Below are positions 22,714 through 31,833 of a stretch of 64,000 nucleotides of DNA, in pieces; the first letter of the stretch is position 1, and each line of letters begins with the position of its first letter. Under the pieces are notes generated by a model, which was given only the letters and a program-made list of their open reading frames with translations, had not been told where the DNA came from and ran no database searches. Source of the stretch: Hemileia vastatrix (Eukaryota > Basidiomycota > Pucciniomycetes > Pucciniales > Zaghouaniaceae); contig JASXTE010000002.1 of assembly GCA_030280995.1 (NCBI GenBank), positions 7,857,683 to 7,921,682 on the forward strand, read 5' to 3'. The translations under genes and the position numbers were made by a program.

Positions 22714-23774
22714 ATGGAACGTAAAAAGACAAATAGAGGTAAGAACAATAGATATGCCAGAAAAGCAAAGATGGGCAGGGAGTTAGGGGTGGATATTGGT
22801 TGCTCTTCAAAAAAAGTATTTTATTATGAGGAGGACTTTATTGGTGTTGCTACCTTTAGAAGTAGACCCTTCAATGATCCAGCTATTATTAATACTGTTA
22901 CCATGGAAAAAAAACTCAGAAATGGTGTTTACAATGTTTTCAGGTGTGGCACTACTTTTATCAAAATAAAGGACCAACCTATACTACCTGTTGTTTTTAA
23001 ATCCTACTCTCTGAAGGAACTTGCTGATATAGGTAAATTAGAGGATATTAGAGAGTGTTGTAATTATTTAAAGATGCTGGAACACCCAATCACAATAAAT
23101 AAATCACACAAAAATGGTGGAATTTGTGGAAAAATGTTTGCGGCTGATAAACGGTTTGCCTTTGATTTCATATTTAATATTGGTATGTCACAGCATCTTT
23201 TACTTCAGCAATTTACTAACTCAATAATTCAGATTTTTATAAAAATAAAAATGTCTCTCCTACCCAAATGAAAGAAGCATTGATATTTATCTACAAACTC
23301 TATGCCTACTTTTTTCAAAAACTCTCCTCAAAATATTACCAGCGGGCTTTAAGCTTTTGCAGTGATTTGGGGCTCCCAAATCATGGGGATCAGCAGGCTT
23401 TTGGTGGCAATATAACATGGACCAATTCTGGTTTCAGTAATGAGGCTCATATAGACAGGGATTCCAGTGACCTTGCCTTTGGGGTCTGGATCCCCACAAC
23501 CAAATCTGGTCACCTCTCAGAAAACTCAAGCTTCCCCAGACAGGAGGGTGGACACTGTTTGATGCCAGAAATTGGTTGGATGCTGGATATGGATGTATGT
23601 AACGGTGTATGGGTTGGATTATGGCCAGAAAATACTCTGAAACATTATACCAGCTTCTGTACTGAGTATGGTACTTTCACCAGGTTGGGATCTTCTATTC
23701 AGGTTTCCAGGCGATTATGCTCTAGCCTTAGAAGTCTTAAGTTAATAGTTCCAGATGTTCCAGGATTTATATAA
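22714..23774 (+). CDS. TET/JBP-like 2-oxoglutarate/Fe(II) dioxygenase, apparently intact
   Basis: Two exons, 22714-23182 and 23233-23774, are joined across a 50-bp intron (GTATGT, branch TACTAAC, acceptor TTCAG) to give 336 residues without stops. The catalytic core lies at about residues 195-318. Within it H229-I-D231 supplies two iron ligands (EAHIDRD), H294 in TLKHYT the third, and R307 in FTRLGSS is the likely 2-oxoglutarate arginine. The layout matches the fungal Tet-like family (2OG-FeII_Oxy_6 / TET-JBP, ending FTRLG.S.Q). TET/JBP enzymes oxidise 5-methylcytosine or thymine methyl groups. Fungal copies are lineage-expanded and often linked to DNA transposons. ATG 22714 is preceded in frame by a stop at 22702. 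The substrate is unproven for this protein. Confidence 0.75.
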
Positions 23775-23990
23775 ATGGATCCATTGGCCAAGAATATCTG
23801 TCTTATTAATCATTTAAGTAGATGTTTAGTTCAATATCCAACAAATTTGGATTTTATGGATTATTATCAAAAGGCATCTTCTTCCATGGTAAAGTATCAA
23901 AAAGAGGAGGAAAGGAAAAGGATGTTTGAGGTGAAGGGGATGGGGAAAAAAAATCTTACAGTTTACACAGGGTGTGCTTTGTGTAATTAA
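23775..23990 (+). other. Open frame continuing directly after the oxygenase stop
   Basis: The codon after the TAA at 23772-23774 is ATG, in the same frame, and 71 codons follow (MDPLAKNICLINHLSRCLVQ at the start, a charged KYQKEEERKRMF stretch, then CALC near the end). In AT-rich sequence this is longer than expected by chance. It may be a former C-terminal extension cut off by a nonsense mutation, or a separate short frame. No family recognised. Confidence 0.3.
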
Positions 23991-24812
23991 ATTATAAATT
24001 GTTTTGGATTTAAAAAGTTGACTTCCCCCCATTATTTATTAAGTGTGATAGATGAACATAATTCCAACTGGGTTGGCTCTCTATTAATATACTTTTTAAA
24101 ATTTATTTTAAATAATAATATTACTCCACACACTTATTGATTAAATAGCACTTAGATACTGGTTTTGAGTTTTTGAAAAGGGGCATGGTCATGATTTTTG
24201 GTCATTCAATGTTTCCCCTTATGTTTTGGAATAAAAATATTGTATTTCCCCTTTAAGACATCCAGAAGTGGAAATTTATTTTTGTAGTGTGATTCAGTAC
24301 TATATTTCAACATTATCTACGAAAGCAATTATATCAATGGTTCAAAAAGTTGTAATTTAACAGTGAGTGAGGGTTTTTGAGTTCTCCTGGGCTCCACTTT
24401 ATCTTCCCCATTTATAATATCTACAAAATTTTCTTCCAGGATCACAATGGGTTACTTTTCACTACATAGTTTTTAAATATTTCTTTGATTCACTTCCCCT
24501 GGGTAGTTTATGCTTTAAATTATCATTTAACATTTAGTATCATGTATAAATAAAATCTCACTCACCAGCCAATCTATTTGTCTTTACTTTTTGGATAAAT
24601 CCCATTAATCTTTCACCTCCAACCAAATGGCCCCATTTCTTGACTTGATATGAAATTTGAAGGGAGTCATGATGGTTTGGATGTGGTTTATTTTTGGAGA
24701 ATAACTATTTGAAGTTAAATTTTACTTTGAATAAAAAAACTGAAACATTTGATGATTTTCTTTGCCCACATGTTTAGAAAAAATAACATGTGTGAATTTG
24801 CATAGTGCAGAA
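23991..24812. other. Gene-free AT-rich interval with a CACTA-like end
   Basis: No coding frame. At about 24269-24288 the sequence read on the minus strand is CACTACAAAAATAAATTTCC, a classic CACTA-type terminus. No matching plus-strand CACTACAAAA end was found to the left, so an element boundary is only suggested. Confidence 0.3.
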
Positions 24813-25577
24813 TAATTGAGAAGAATTAGACCAGAAATATCAACATTTTTCGATCAACTGGGATCAAAGCTATCAGGTACTAAAAAATGTTTACCACTGT
24901 GCAGCTTTCCATTTGGCCTTGTTATTACAAATGGTGGAACCATTTCTGGTGATGTAACTTTACCAGGGTATCATCGAGCACAGAAACTATACAAAAGGGC
25001 TGCAGACTATAGGGGAAAAGACAAAGGAAATCATTTTATAACAAAGAATGATGGTATGTTTGTATTTCTTCCCGTGGAAAGATCTCCCTGCATTTGTCTC
25101 AATTGATTTTTCCTGCCTAACCCTTCCTCCAGAAAAAGTACGGAACTACAATTTTTTGAAAAATAAAAAAAATATTACTGTAGGTTCAATATTGTTTTTT
25201 CCTCTAGCTTTAAATTTGGCAAGGCTAAACTTAAGGATTTTTCAGGTAATTTCAAAATTCAGAGAAACATATATTATCTATATTTGGAACTTATTTTATT
25301 CTTTTTTATTAGAAAAATGCAAGAAGAAATGGATATTGATGAACAGGTCAATTCTGATGGTCAGGATAGACAGGTCAATTCTGATGATCAGGATAGACAG
25401 GTCAATTCTGATGGTCAGGATAGACAGGTCACTTCTGATGGTCAGGATAGACAGTTCAACTCTGATGGTCTGTATTTTCTTTAAAAGACAATTTCAAATA
25501 GCTACTATGATTAATATTTTGCTACCTACTTTCTTGAACTTGCAGATGAAAATGATATATTCAACAAACACTTACAT
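24813..25577 (+). CDS. Partial multi-exon gene of unknown function, cut by Gypsy-1
   Basis: A first exon candidate ends at 25053 (donor GTATGT after ITKND) and contains CSFPFGLVITNGGTISGDV and YKRAADYRGKDKGNHF. A later exon starts after the acceptor at 25312 (KMQEEMDIDEQ) and holds an acidic nonapeptide repeat. Another exon starts after CTTGCAG near 25545 (DENDIFNKHL) and stops at the LTR at 25578. The acidic Ser/Asp stretch resumes beyond the retrotransposon at 39938 (DSNNTSSDGDSE), so I read this as the 5' part of the accessory gene at 39938-41400. Exon joining is inferred; the family is unknown. Confidence 0.35.
25341..25470 (+). repeat. 27-bp in-frame minisatellite (VNSDGQDRQ repeat)
   Basis: Five tandem units of GACAGGTCAATTCTGATGGT plus CAGGATA, the last shortened, encode nine-residue repeats (variants of VNSDGQDRQ). 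Four substitutions between units are seen. It lies in the acidic region of the partial gene just left of Gypsy-1. Confidence 0.75.
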
Positions 25578-26671
25578 TCTAGAAAATCCTATAGTACTAG
25601 CTATAGGCCTTGACCAAGGGAGTTGTAGAAAAACCAGAGAGAAAATCCCCTGTCCCTTTAGAAAAATAGAGTGAGATTTACTTGCTAAAGTAAGTTGGTT
25701 CCTGTTTTGCTAAAGCCCCCTTTTCAACACACTTGACTGCTTGATGAGCCAAGAAAGTAGTCACCAGACAGACTACCAGACCAAAGAACTGAAATGTAGA
25801 ACAATGTCCACACCAGAGACAGAAAAGATACTTGATGTAGGCTGCAAATCCACACCAGAGACAGCAATAATACTTGCTATAGCTTGCAAGACTATAACAG
25901 AGAAAACAGTTGCCAAAGTTAAGTTAAACGAAGAACTCACTTGCAACAAACACAGCCAAACTGTGGCCAGAAAACAGTGAAAACTGAGTGAGGAACAAGG
26001 ATATCACCTCCGGATGGTTGTATGATAATTAAGGTTGCCCCAAACTTTCTTATTCACTATTTACACACAGACCACTATCTAAGAGCCCATGCGCACCCAC
26101 CAATCTGGCGCCTGTACCCACCAAATTGAATAAAAAACCCTCCTGAAGTGCTCCCCAACCTCCTAAAACAGAGGCGGGTAGGCCGCCTGACGTCGGAGGT
26201 GCTGCCTGAAGCGGCCCGGCCTCCCTTAAGCCAGAAAACCAATAAAAACAACTAATCTACTTAGAAAAATTAGCTACAACTACTAAAACTTTAAAACACG
26301 GAATTTCACTATAAAAACATTGAGACATGAAATATAGAGAAAAATTAGCTCTATCCAATGGTACTAAGCACTTAAACCTAAGACTTAAGGTTAGCCCGTA
26401 AAACACAAAAAACAAAATTAAACAGCAATCTTTTATAAATGAAAAATGAGGAAATGACACCTTAAACCTTAGAATATGAAAAATGTCTTCAAGACATAAA
26501 ATATAGAGAAAAACTGGGGCTATCCAATGATAGTACCCACATACCCGCAGGCCCAATATCCACGGAATAAAACCAGAAAAATACACAATTCCTTAACAGA
26601 TGTCAATTAAGACATGCACAAACAGCGCCAAATCACGCAACAAAGGCCCCTTCCAATGTTGGAAGACCACA
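25578..26671 (-). repeat. Gypsy-1 3' LTR (left in window)
   Basis: On the minus strand it begins TGTGGTCTTCCAACATTGG at 26671 and ends near 25578. It matches 37336-39932 outside the nested insertion. The outer end reads TCTAGAAAATCC where the other LTR has TGTAGACAATCC, so the terminal dinucleotide has mutated. A minus-strand reading frame inside it is not a gene, since it also recurs in the other LTR. Confidence 0.85.
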
Positions 26672-26685
26672 TCCTCCTTCCAATT
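26672..26685 (-). promoter_or_regulatory. Gypsy-1 polypurine tract
   Basis: Minus-strand AATTGGAAGGAGGA abuts the 3' LTR start TGTGG. Position and composition are those of the plus-strand primer for reverse transcription. Confidence 0.7.
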
Positions 26686-26719
26686 AAGAATGTCCACATT
26701 CTTTCTTCATCAAACCACC

Positions 26720-27361
26720 ATGTTCAACTTTCTTCCCAAATCTGCCTCTGAAATGGGTCCTTGCCAATACTGCATCGACAATAATTTAATCTGCACCATG
26801 ACACCACCTGTCCATCCATACAGAACGTCCTGCGATGTCTGCCAATCTAGAAAGAAGACCTGCTACAGACCTGGTCCATTATCTTCTGCAACAGATTCAC
26901 CTCCCCCTCAACCTGGTCCATCTTCTGCCAGCACCAAAAGATCTAGGCCATCCATCCTGATACCCAGATTAATCAAAAATCTTCACCCTTCCCAGAAGAG
27001 TTCCACAACCCATAAAACAACTAGTTCCACCATCCCTGGTCCATCTGATGGTAAATAACTTTCCTTCCTTCCTTCAACTTTTAAAACTGATGACTTCTCA
27101 GTTCCCCCATCTTCTGATAGTGATGACAAAAATGTAGGATCCATTGCACCACCAACACCAAACCACTTGCCCACTATCAAGGCCAAGTTCCAACAACACA
27201 CATCTCAACAGAAACAACTTCTTCTTCACTACTTCCAATCCACTCCTGCTAGAGATCCACAGGACATTGAGAACAGAAGACACCTCATTCACCAGTTCAA
27301 GGCTAATTCTGAACACTTCATTTCATCTCTTGATTCCCTTTGTAATTCCACTAGTACTTGA
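26720..27361 (+). CDS. Antisense Cys-motif gene A inside Gypsy-1
   Basis: Exons 26720-27050 and 27102-27361, with a 51-bp intron (GTAAAT..TTCTCAG), join to 196 codons free of stops. Residues about 12-45 hold a compact Cys cluster (CQYC, then C, then SCDVCQSRKKTCYR) reminiscent of half of a fungal zinc-binuclear cluster (CxxCxxKKxxC). A Pro/Ser-rich linker and a Gln/Leu-rich helical C-terminus (PTIKAKFQQHTSQQKQLL) follow. It runs opposite to gag-pol, between the polypurine tract and integrase. DNA or RNA binding is plausible but unproven. The open two-exon structure argues that it is real. Confidence 0.55.
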
Positions 27362-27379
27362 GTTTGAGTCAGAAAAGAA

Positions 27380-27850
27380 AAATTGACCACACCCTCTATA
27401 GGATGTAACCACAAACAACCCTCAGTTTTAAGTCTTGGGGGACCATCCTCATTTTATAGTCTTGGGGGACTCAAAAACCCTCAGTTTAAAGTCTTGGGGG
27501 ACTCAAAAATCTAAATCATAAACCCAGAACCAGAGATCAACCACATTAAGACACAGAGAAAAAACTAACATTCTGGGGTAATTGTAAATAGAGCTGCCAG
27601 CCCATTAATTACCCCCAAACTTGCCTTTGCTAAATTCGGAGGCTCCCCCTGTGGATACCCTCCACCAATATTTCAAAACCAACCCCAACAACAAAACTCA
27701 TTCCTCAGTTTATAGTCTTGGGGGACTCAACCAACAACAATCCTCAGTTTAAAGTCTTGGGGGACTAGCACAGTGTTCAGTTTAAAGTCTTGATAAAAAA
27801 TATTGAAACCAGCCAGATTAAAGTCTTGATGGACTGACGGAATTTCGCAT
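27380..27850. repeat. Interspersed short motif AGTTTAAAGTCTTGGGGGAC, about six copies
   Basis: The motif or close variants occur near 27422, 27455, 27482, 27708, 27744, 27778 and 27815, usually flanked by CCTCAG and CTCAA. More diverged forms (AGTTTAAAGTCATAGTGGAC) recur near 30214, 30480, 52047 and 52307. Spacing is irregular, so it is not a simple tandem array. It is confined to the non-pol 3' part of Gypsy-1 copies. Confidence 0.65.
27575..27615. repeat. Conserved hairpin, copy 1 of the Gypsy-1 3' region
   Basis: GGGGTAATT at 27575 pairs with AATTACCCC at 27607-27615 around a loop of about 23 bases containing GAGC.GCCAGC. Homologous hairpins lie at 30309-30350 and 30570-30610. There the stem reads GGGGTAACTG / CAGTTACCCC, so one base pair has changed on both sides. 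Confidence 0.6.
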
Positions 27851-27986
27851 AAAATAGACACAGCCAATTTAATACAGAACACCTCTACAGCCAACCTGCT
27901 GAACTTCCACCTTCACTTCATCATCTACCCATCACTGACAAAAATCTCCTCCTATCCCTTTCCATCATCTTTTCTCACCACAGATC

Positions 27987-29499
27987 ATGGCTGGATCTCC
28001 TGATGTTAACCCTTCTACTCTCCCTTGCTTCACTGCTCCCAAGGACTATGCCTGCAAACAGTACATCCACATTTGAAGACCTTGCACATTCACTCTTCCA
28101 ACTCCTGAAGCCAAATTCTACAACAGGGCTTGTGATTCTTGCTATTCCAAAAAGAAAAGATGTGACAGAGATGCCAACTACCCTATTCCTCCTCCTTCAC
28201 CTTCTCATAAATACATCTCCAGAGCTTGGTCCTTCTTCTTCCTCTTTATCTTCAGCACCTTCCAGAAGATCCAGAAGCTCAGCTTCCAGAACTCTTCCCA
28301 AAAGACCAGCCTTAGCTTCCCAAGAAACTGCTTTTATCTCTGCCAAATTAGCTCCAAAAGCTTCAAGATCAGCTCCCCGGCAGCCCGCCCGCCTCACTAG
28401 ACAGTGAAAATCTGGCTCAAAACCTCCAAAAACAACTGGAAAACAGCCAAATTCAATCAATCAACGAAAACAACTCTACACAATCACCTCCCACTGCTCC
28501 CAGAGCAATGCAGCCAACCCTTCCAAGGTCCAAAAACTCCAAATTTTCCCAAACTTCTAGGAGACCTGCCAGAGAACCCCAAGAAGAAACCAGAAAACCC
28601 AACACTGCACCCAAGCAACAACTTCGTCCCCAGCTAAGACAAAGAAACTACACCTCTCCTCTGTCAGCCAACTATTCTTCTGACAGTTCCATCTCTTCAA
28701 AAACTCCATCCAGAAGAGATCAATCTGCTTCCAAATCACCCTCTCCTGCTCCATCTTTTAACAACCCTGGTACTACATCACCAGCACCTCCTCCAGCTGA
28801 ATCCAGCAGAAATAACAACCACAACAACAACAACAATGCCGCTGCTCCAACTAAGCCCCAGGAACATCAGCCTCCTAGTTCACCTTCTCAAAATCTTTCA
28901 GAGGAAGACCAAGAGAACCCATATCTTTCCCTGGTTTATCCACCCACTATGACCATTACAAAATCTTCAGAGATCCAAATTCCAGCTGCTTACAAATTTG
29001 ATGAGCTTCCAATCTGTAAGTACCAAATTAATTTATCCCATTTCTTCAAAAAAATAATTACTGATCAAATTCTTCTTGTCTAGTTGGCACCACTCCTCCT
29101 GAATCTATTATTCGAGTCGGCCAACCTCATGAAACTTCTTTGACCCTAGATTATGGAGACATGAAAAAACACCTAAACACAATGTGTTCCAACATTCTAA
29201 AAGCCTTTGCTCTCCATGGACCTTTGAATGACTTTGAAAAATCCCTGAGAAAGCGCCTGTTGGACGACCACTGGAAAATGTCTAAAATCATTAAGCACAC
29301 CCTCCAGCACTCCATTCCTGCCTCTTCTTCTTCCTCCTCTGAACTTCCCTCTAATCCAATTCCTGACCATTACAATCCCTATAATCTCTCCAGCATGATG
29401 CACTTCAAGGAACAAAGTGCTTCCCACAATCCCAACAAAAAACAAAAAGGTCATCACAATCCGGACCAGCTTCCAGAAGCTTCATCATCCAGACAATGA
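27987..29499 (+). pseudogene. Antisense Cys-motif gene B inside Gypsy-1, partly decayed
   Basis: ATG at 27987 follows a CACCACAG acceptor-like site and gives MAGSPDVNPSTLPCFTAPKD. A TGA lies at 28074, and the frame then continues into FYNRACDSCYSKKKRCDRDA, a motif parallel to that of gene A. One or more frameshifts follow near 28220-28400. From about 28404 a long clean frame runs (Gln/Asn-rich, Ser/Pro-rich). It crosses a good intron at 29016-29083 (GTAAGT..TTGTCTAG) and ends with a folded-looking segment (YGDMKKHLNTMCSNILKAF, DFEKSLRKRLLDDHWKMSKI) and a stop at 29499. Genes A and B look like diverged relatives. Function unknown. Confidence 0.45.
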
Positions 29500-30308
29500 G
29501 CTCCTGCAAAAAGATTAGAAACATAATAATAATATAAAACAATTAATAAAAATAATTTCAGATTTTTTTTTTTGTATCTACTAATATACTAAAATTAAAA
29601 ATTAATAAATAAAATGAAATGGAATAACATAAATGAAATAAAATAAAATATAGAAAATAATACAAATGGTATCCCCCAGCCAATTGATGAGCTGATCCCC
29701 TGATACCTTACCCACATCCAAGTGCACCTTGATGTGGATACACAATTAAATATTTTAAATGATTAACAGAAAACAAAATTCAAAAAATTTAGAAATTCAG
29801 AAGACAATAAAAATAATGAAACACAGAAACACATGAAATAAATAATAAATAAAAAAGAAAATAGCATTGCCTGGCCAATTGATGAGCCTTCCCCACCAAT
29901 GCTTGCCCACATCCAGGTGACCCTGATGTGATAACACCCTATATTTTTTTTGATTTTATAATTTTAAACAACCCCAATAAAAAAATTAAAAGAAAAAAAG
30001 AGAAAAAAAGAAAATAATCTAAAACTGCTATCTAGCAAAAACATAACTGCAAAAACAAAGACAGTCCAGCTCCATAGATGGTTCAATAAGGGAAAGTCCG
30101 ATCCATAGAAATGATCACTGGGTGGGCTCCCTCCAATAAGTAAAAATGATGGGAGACCACCAGTGATCCACCACCAATCTGAAAGAACCAAAGATAAAGA
30201 AGCCAGTCCCAAACCAGTTTAAAGTCATAGTGGACTTGAAACCTGAATAATAAACAACAGAACTAGAATTCAACTGGGAAAAACAAAATGACTTGAGACA
30301 GACATTCT

Positions 30309-30350
30309 GGGGTAACTGTTATACAGAGCAGCCAGCTCATCAGTTACCCC
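30309..30350. repeat. Conserved hairpin, copy 2
   Basis: GGGGTAACTG at 30309-30318 pairs perfectly with CAGTTACCCC at 30341-30350. The loop is 22 bases with AGAGCAGCCAGCTCAT. Confidence 0.65.
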
Positions 30351-30569
30351 CACACTTGCCAAAATAACAATCTAGAAGCCCCCCCTGGGTACCTTCTAAC
30401 AAAAACACAACATCCAACACAATAAACCCAAACCAATAAGAGTGAAGAGTCCAGCACTTGAAAGCCCAAGGAAATTCCAGTTTAAAGTCATAGAAGACTA
30501 AAACCTGTGAAAAGAAACCAATACTAGGGTTCAACCAAATTAAGAGAAAGGGTTGGAGACAGACAATCT

Positions 30570-30610
30570 GGGGTAACTGTTGATAGAGCAACCAGCCCAT
30601 CAGTCACCCC
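30570..30610. repeat. Conserved hairpin, copy 3
   Basis: GGGGTAACTG at 30570-30579 pairs with CAGTCACCCC at 30601-30610, with one mismatch in the stem. Loop AGAGCAACCAGCCCAT resembles the other copies. Confidence 0.6.
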
Positions 30611-30753
30611 TACACTTGCCAAGATCAAATCTAGAAGCCCCACCCATGGGTACCTTCTAACAAAAAGTTTCAAACACAAAAGTTGCTCTGCAACACCCAA
30701 AAAAAAAATTCCAAAACAAAAAGAATGTTCCATAGTATATCCTCATTGTGGAG

Positions 30754-31833
30754 TCAATCTTCTTCATGCCTAGTGCCTCTGGGATAAAACCTCTTCACCT
30801 GGTCTGCAGCCACTCTCTTTTTCAAGACTGCACCATCCAACTCTTCCAAAACATAAGAACCTCCAGACGCCTGAGATCTGACTCTGTAAGGTCCATTCCA
30901 TCTGTCAGCAAACATTTTTCCCCACTGACTCTCCAAACATCTATTATACACCAAAACCAAACAACCAGGTTTCAAGGGTTTCCTAAGTCTATGAGCCAAC
31001 TTCTTGTCCCAGTACCTGACTGATTGATTCCTAATCTTCATCATTCTAGAGTATGCCTTCTCTTAACATTCCTCTCTACATTCCAACTGTTGCATCCTGG
31101 CACAGAGCAATTCTTCTGTTGAGTGCACGTCATCCCAATCAATTCCAAGATAAGAGACAGCTTCCAAGTCCACTGGTAAAACCGCTTTTTGACCAAACAT
31201 TAACTCATAAGGAGAATAGCCAGTTGTCCTCTTCACAGTGACCCTATCAGCAAATAACACCAAGGGTAAATAATGCCTCCACTTTTCAGCACTATCTCCG
31301 CACATCTTCACCAAAGCATTCTTAATAACTTGATGGCCTCTTTCAACCATGCCTTCAGCTTCAGGATAATAAGGTGTAGCCACTCTAACTTTAGAACTAA
31401 CACTAGCCACAGCTTCTTTAAATTCAGCATAAAACTCTAGCCCGCCATCAACAGTCACCAAATTCATCAACCCATACCTATAAATCCACTCCTTCTTCAA
31501 AAACTCTGCCACATTCTTGGAAGTCAAATTAACCAGAGGCACTGCCTCAACCCAACCAGATAAATCATCCCTAGCAACAATCAAGTATTTATACCTGCCC
31601 TATTTAATATAGACAGCATCCAGACTGACCCTTCCAAAAACAGTTGATTCACCAGTAGCACGGCCCACCTCTTTAGGTTTCAAATGACTTCTTCTTTGAC
31701 ATTCTTCACAAGATTGAACCCAACCCTGCACAGCCAACTTCATACCTGGCCACAAAAATCTGTCTGCTACTCTTCTATAAGTCTCCCCAAAGCCTCTATG
31801 ACCAAGGTCTTCATGCAAAGACTTCAAAACCAA
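30754..31833 (-). pseudogene. Gypsy-1 integrase region, interrupted
   Basis: Reading 3'-ward on the minus strand: a zinc-binding HHCC module (HEDLGHRGF, then SCEECQRRSH) at 31833-31600. A stop and the core domain follow, with acidic residues in ARDDLSGW and VTVDGGLEF and the glutamate in PEAEGMVERGHQ (31584-31063). A short break leads to the C-terminal part YWDKKLAHRLRKPLKPGCLV with W..PY..R (31044-30754). Known role: insertion of the cDNA copy. At least two in-frame stops separate the pieces. Confidence 0.8.

Larger units (their letters stand above)
29500..30753. repeat. Gypsy-1 3' untranslated region with two diverged 250-bp repeats
   Basis: Two blocks, about 30180-30440 and 30460-30700, share the motif AGTTTAAAGTCATAG, a GGGGTAACTG hairpin, CACTTGCCAA and a CTAGAAGCCCC..GGGTACCTTCTAAC end. 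A related block occurs at 27480-27660, and two more in the second Gypsy-1 copy at 52040-52500. Earlier, 29650-29940 holds another weak pair around CCAATTGATGAGC and CACATCCA. No coding sequence seen. Confidence 0.6.

Noticed and set aside
26257..26586. Minus-strand 109-codon frame, hydrophobic, present again at 39518-39847
   Set aside because: It is conserved only because both copies lie in the paired LTRs. Synonymous and non-synonymous differences look equally frequent by eye.
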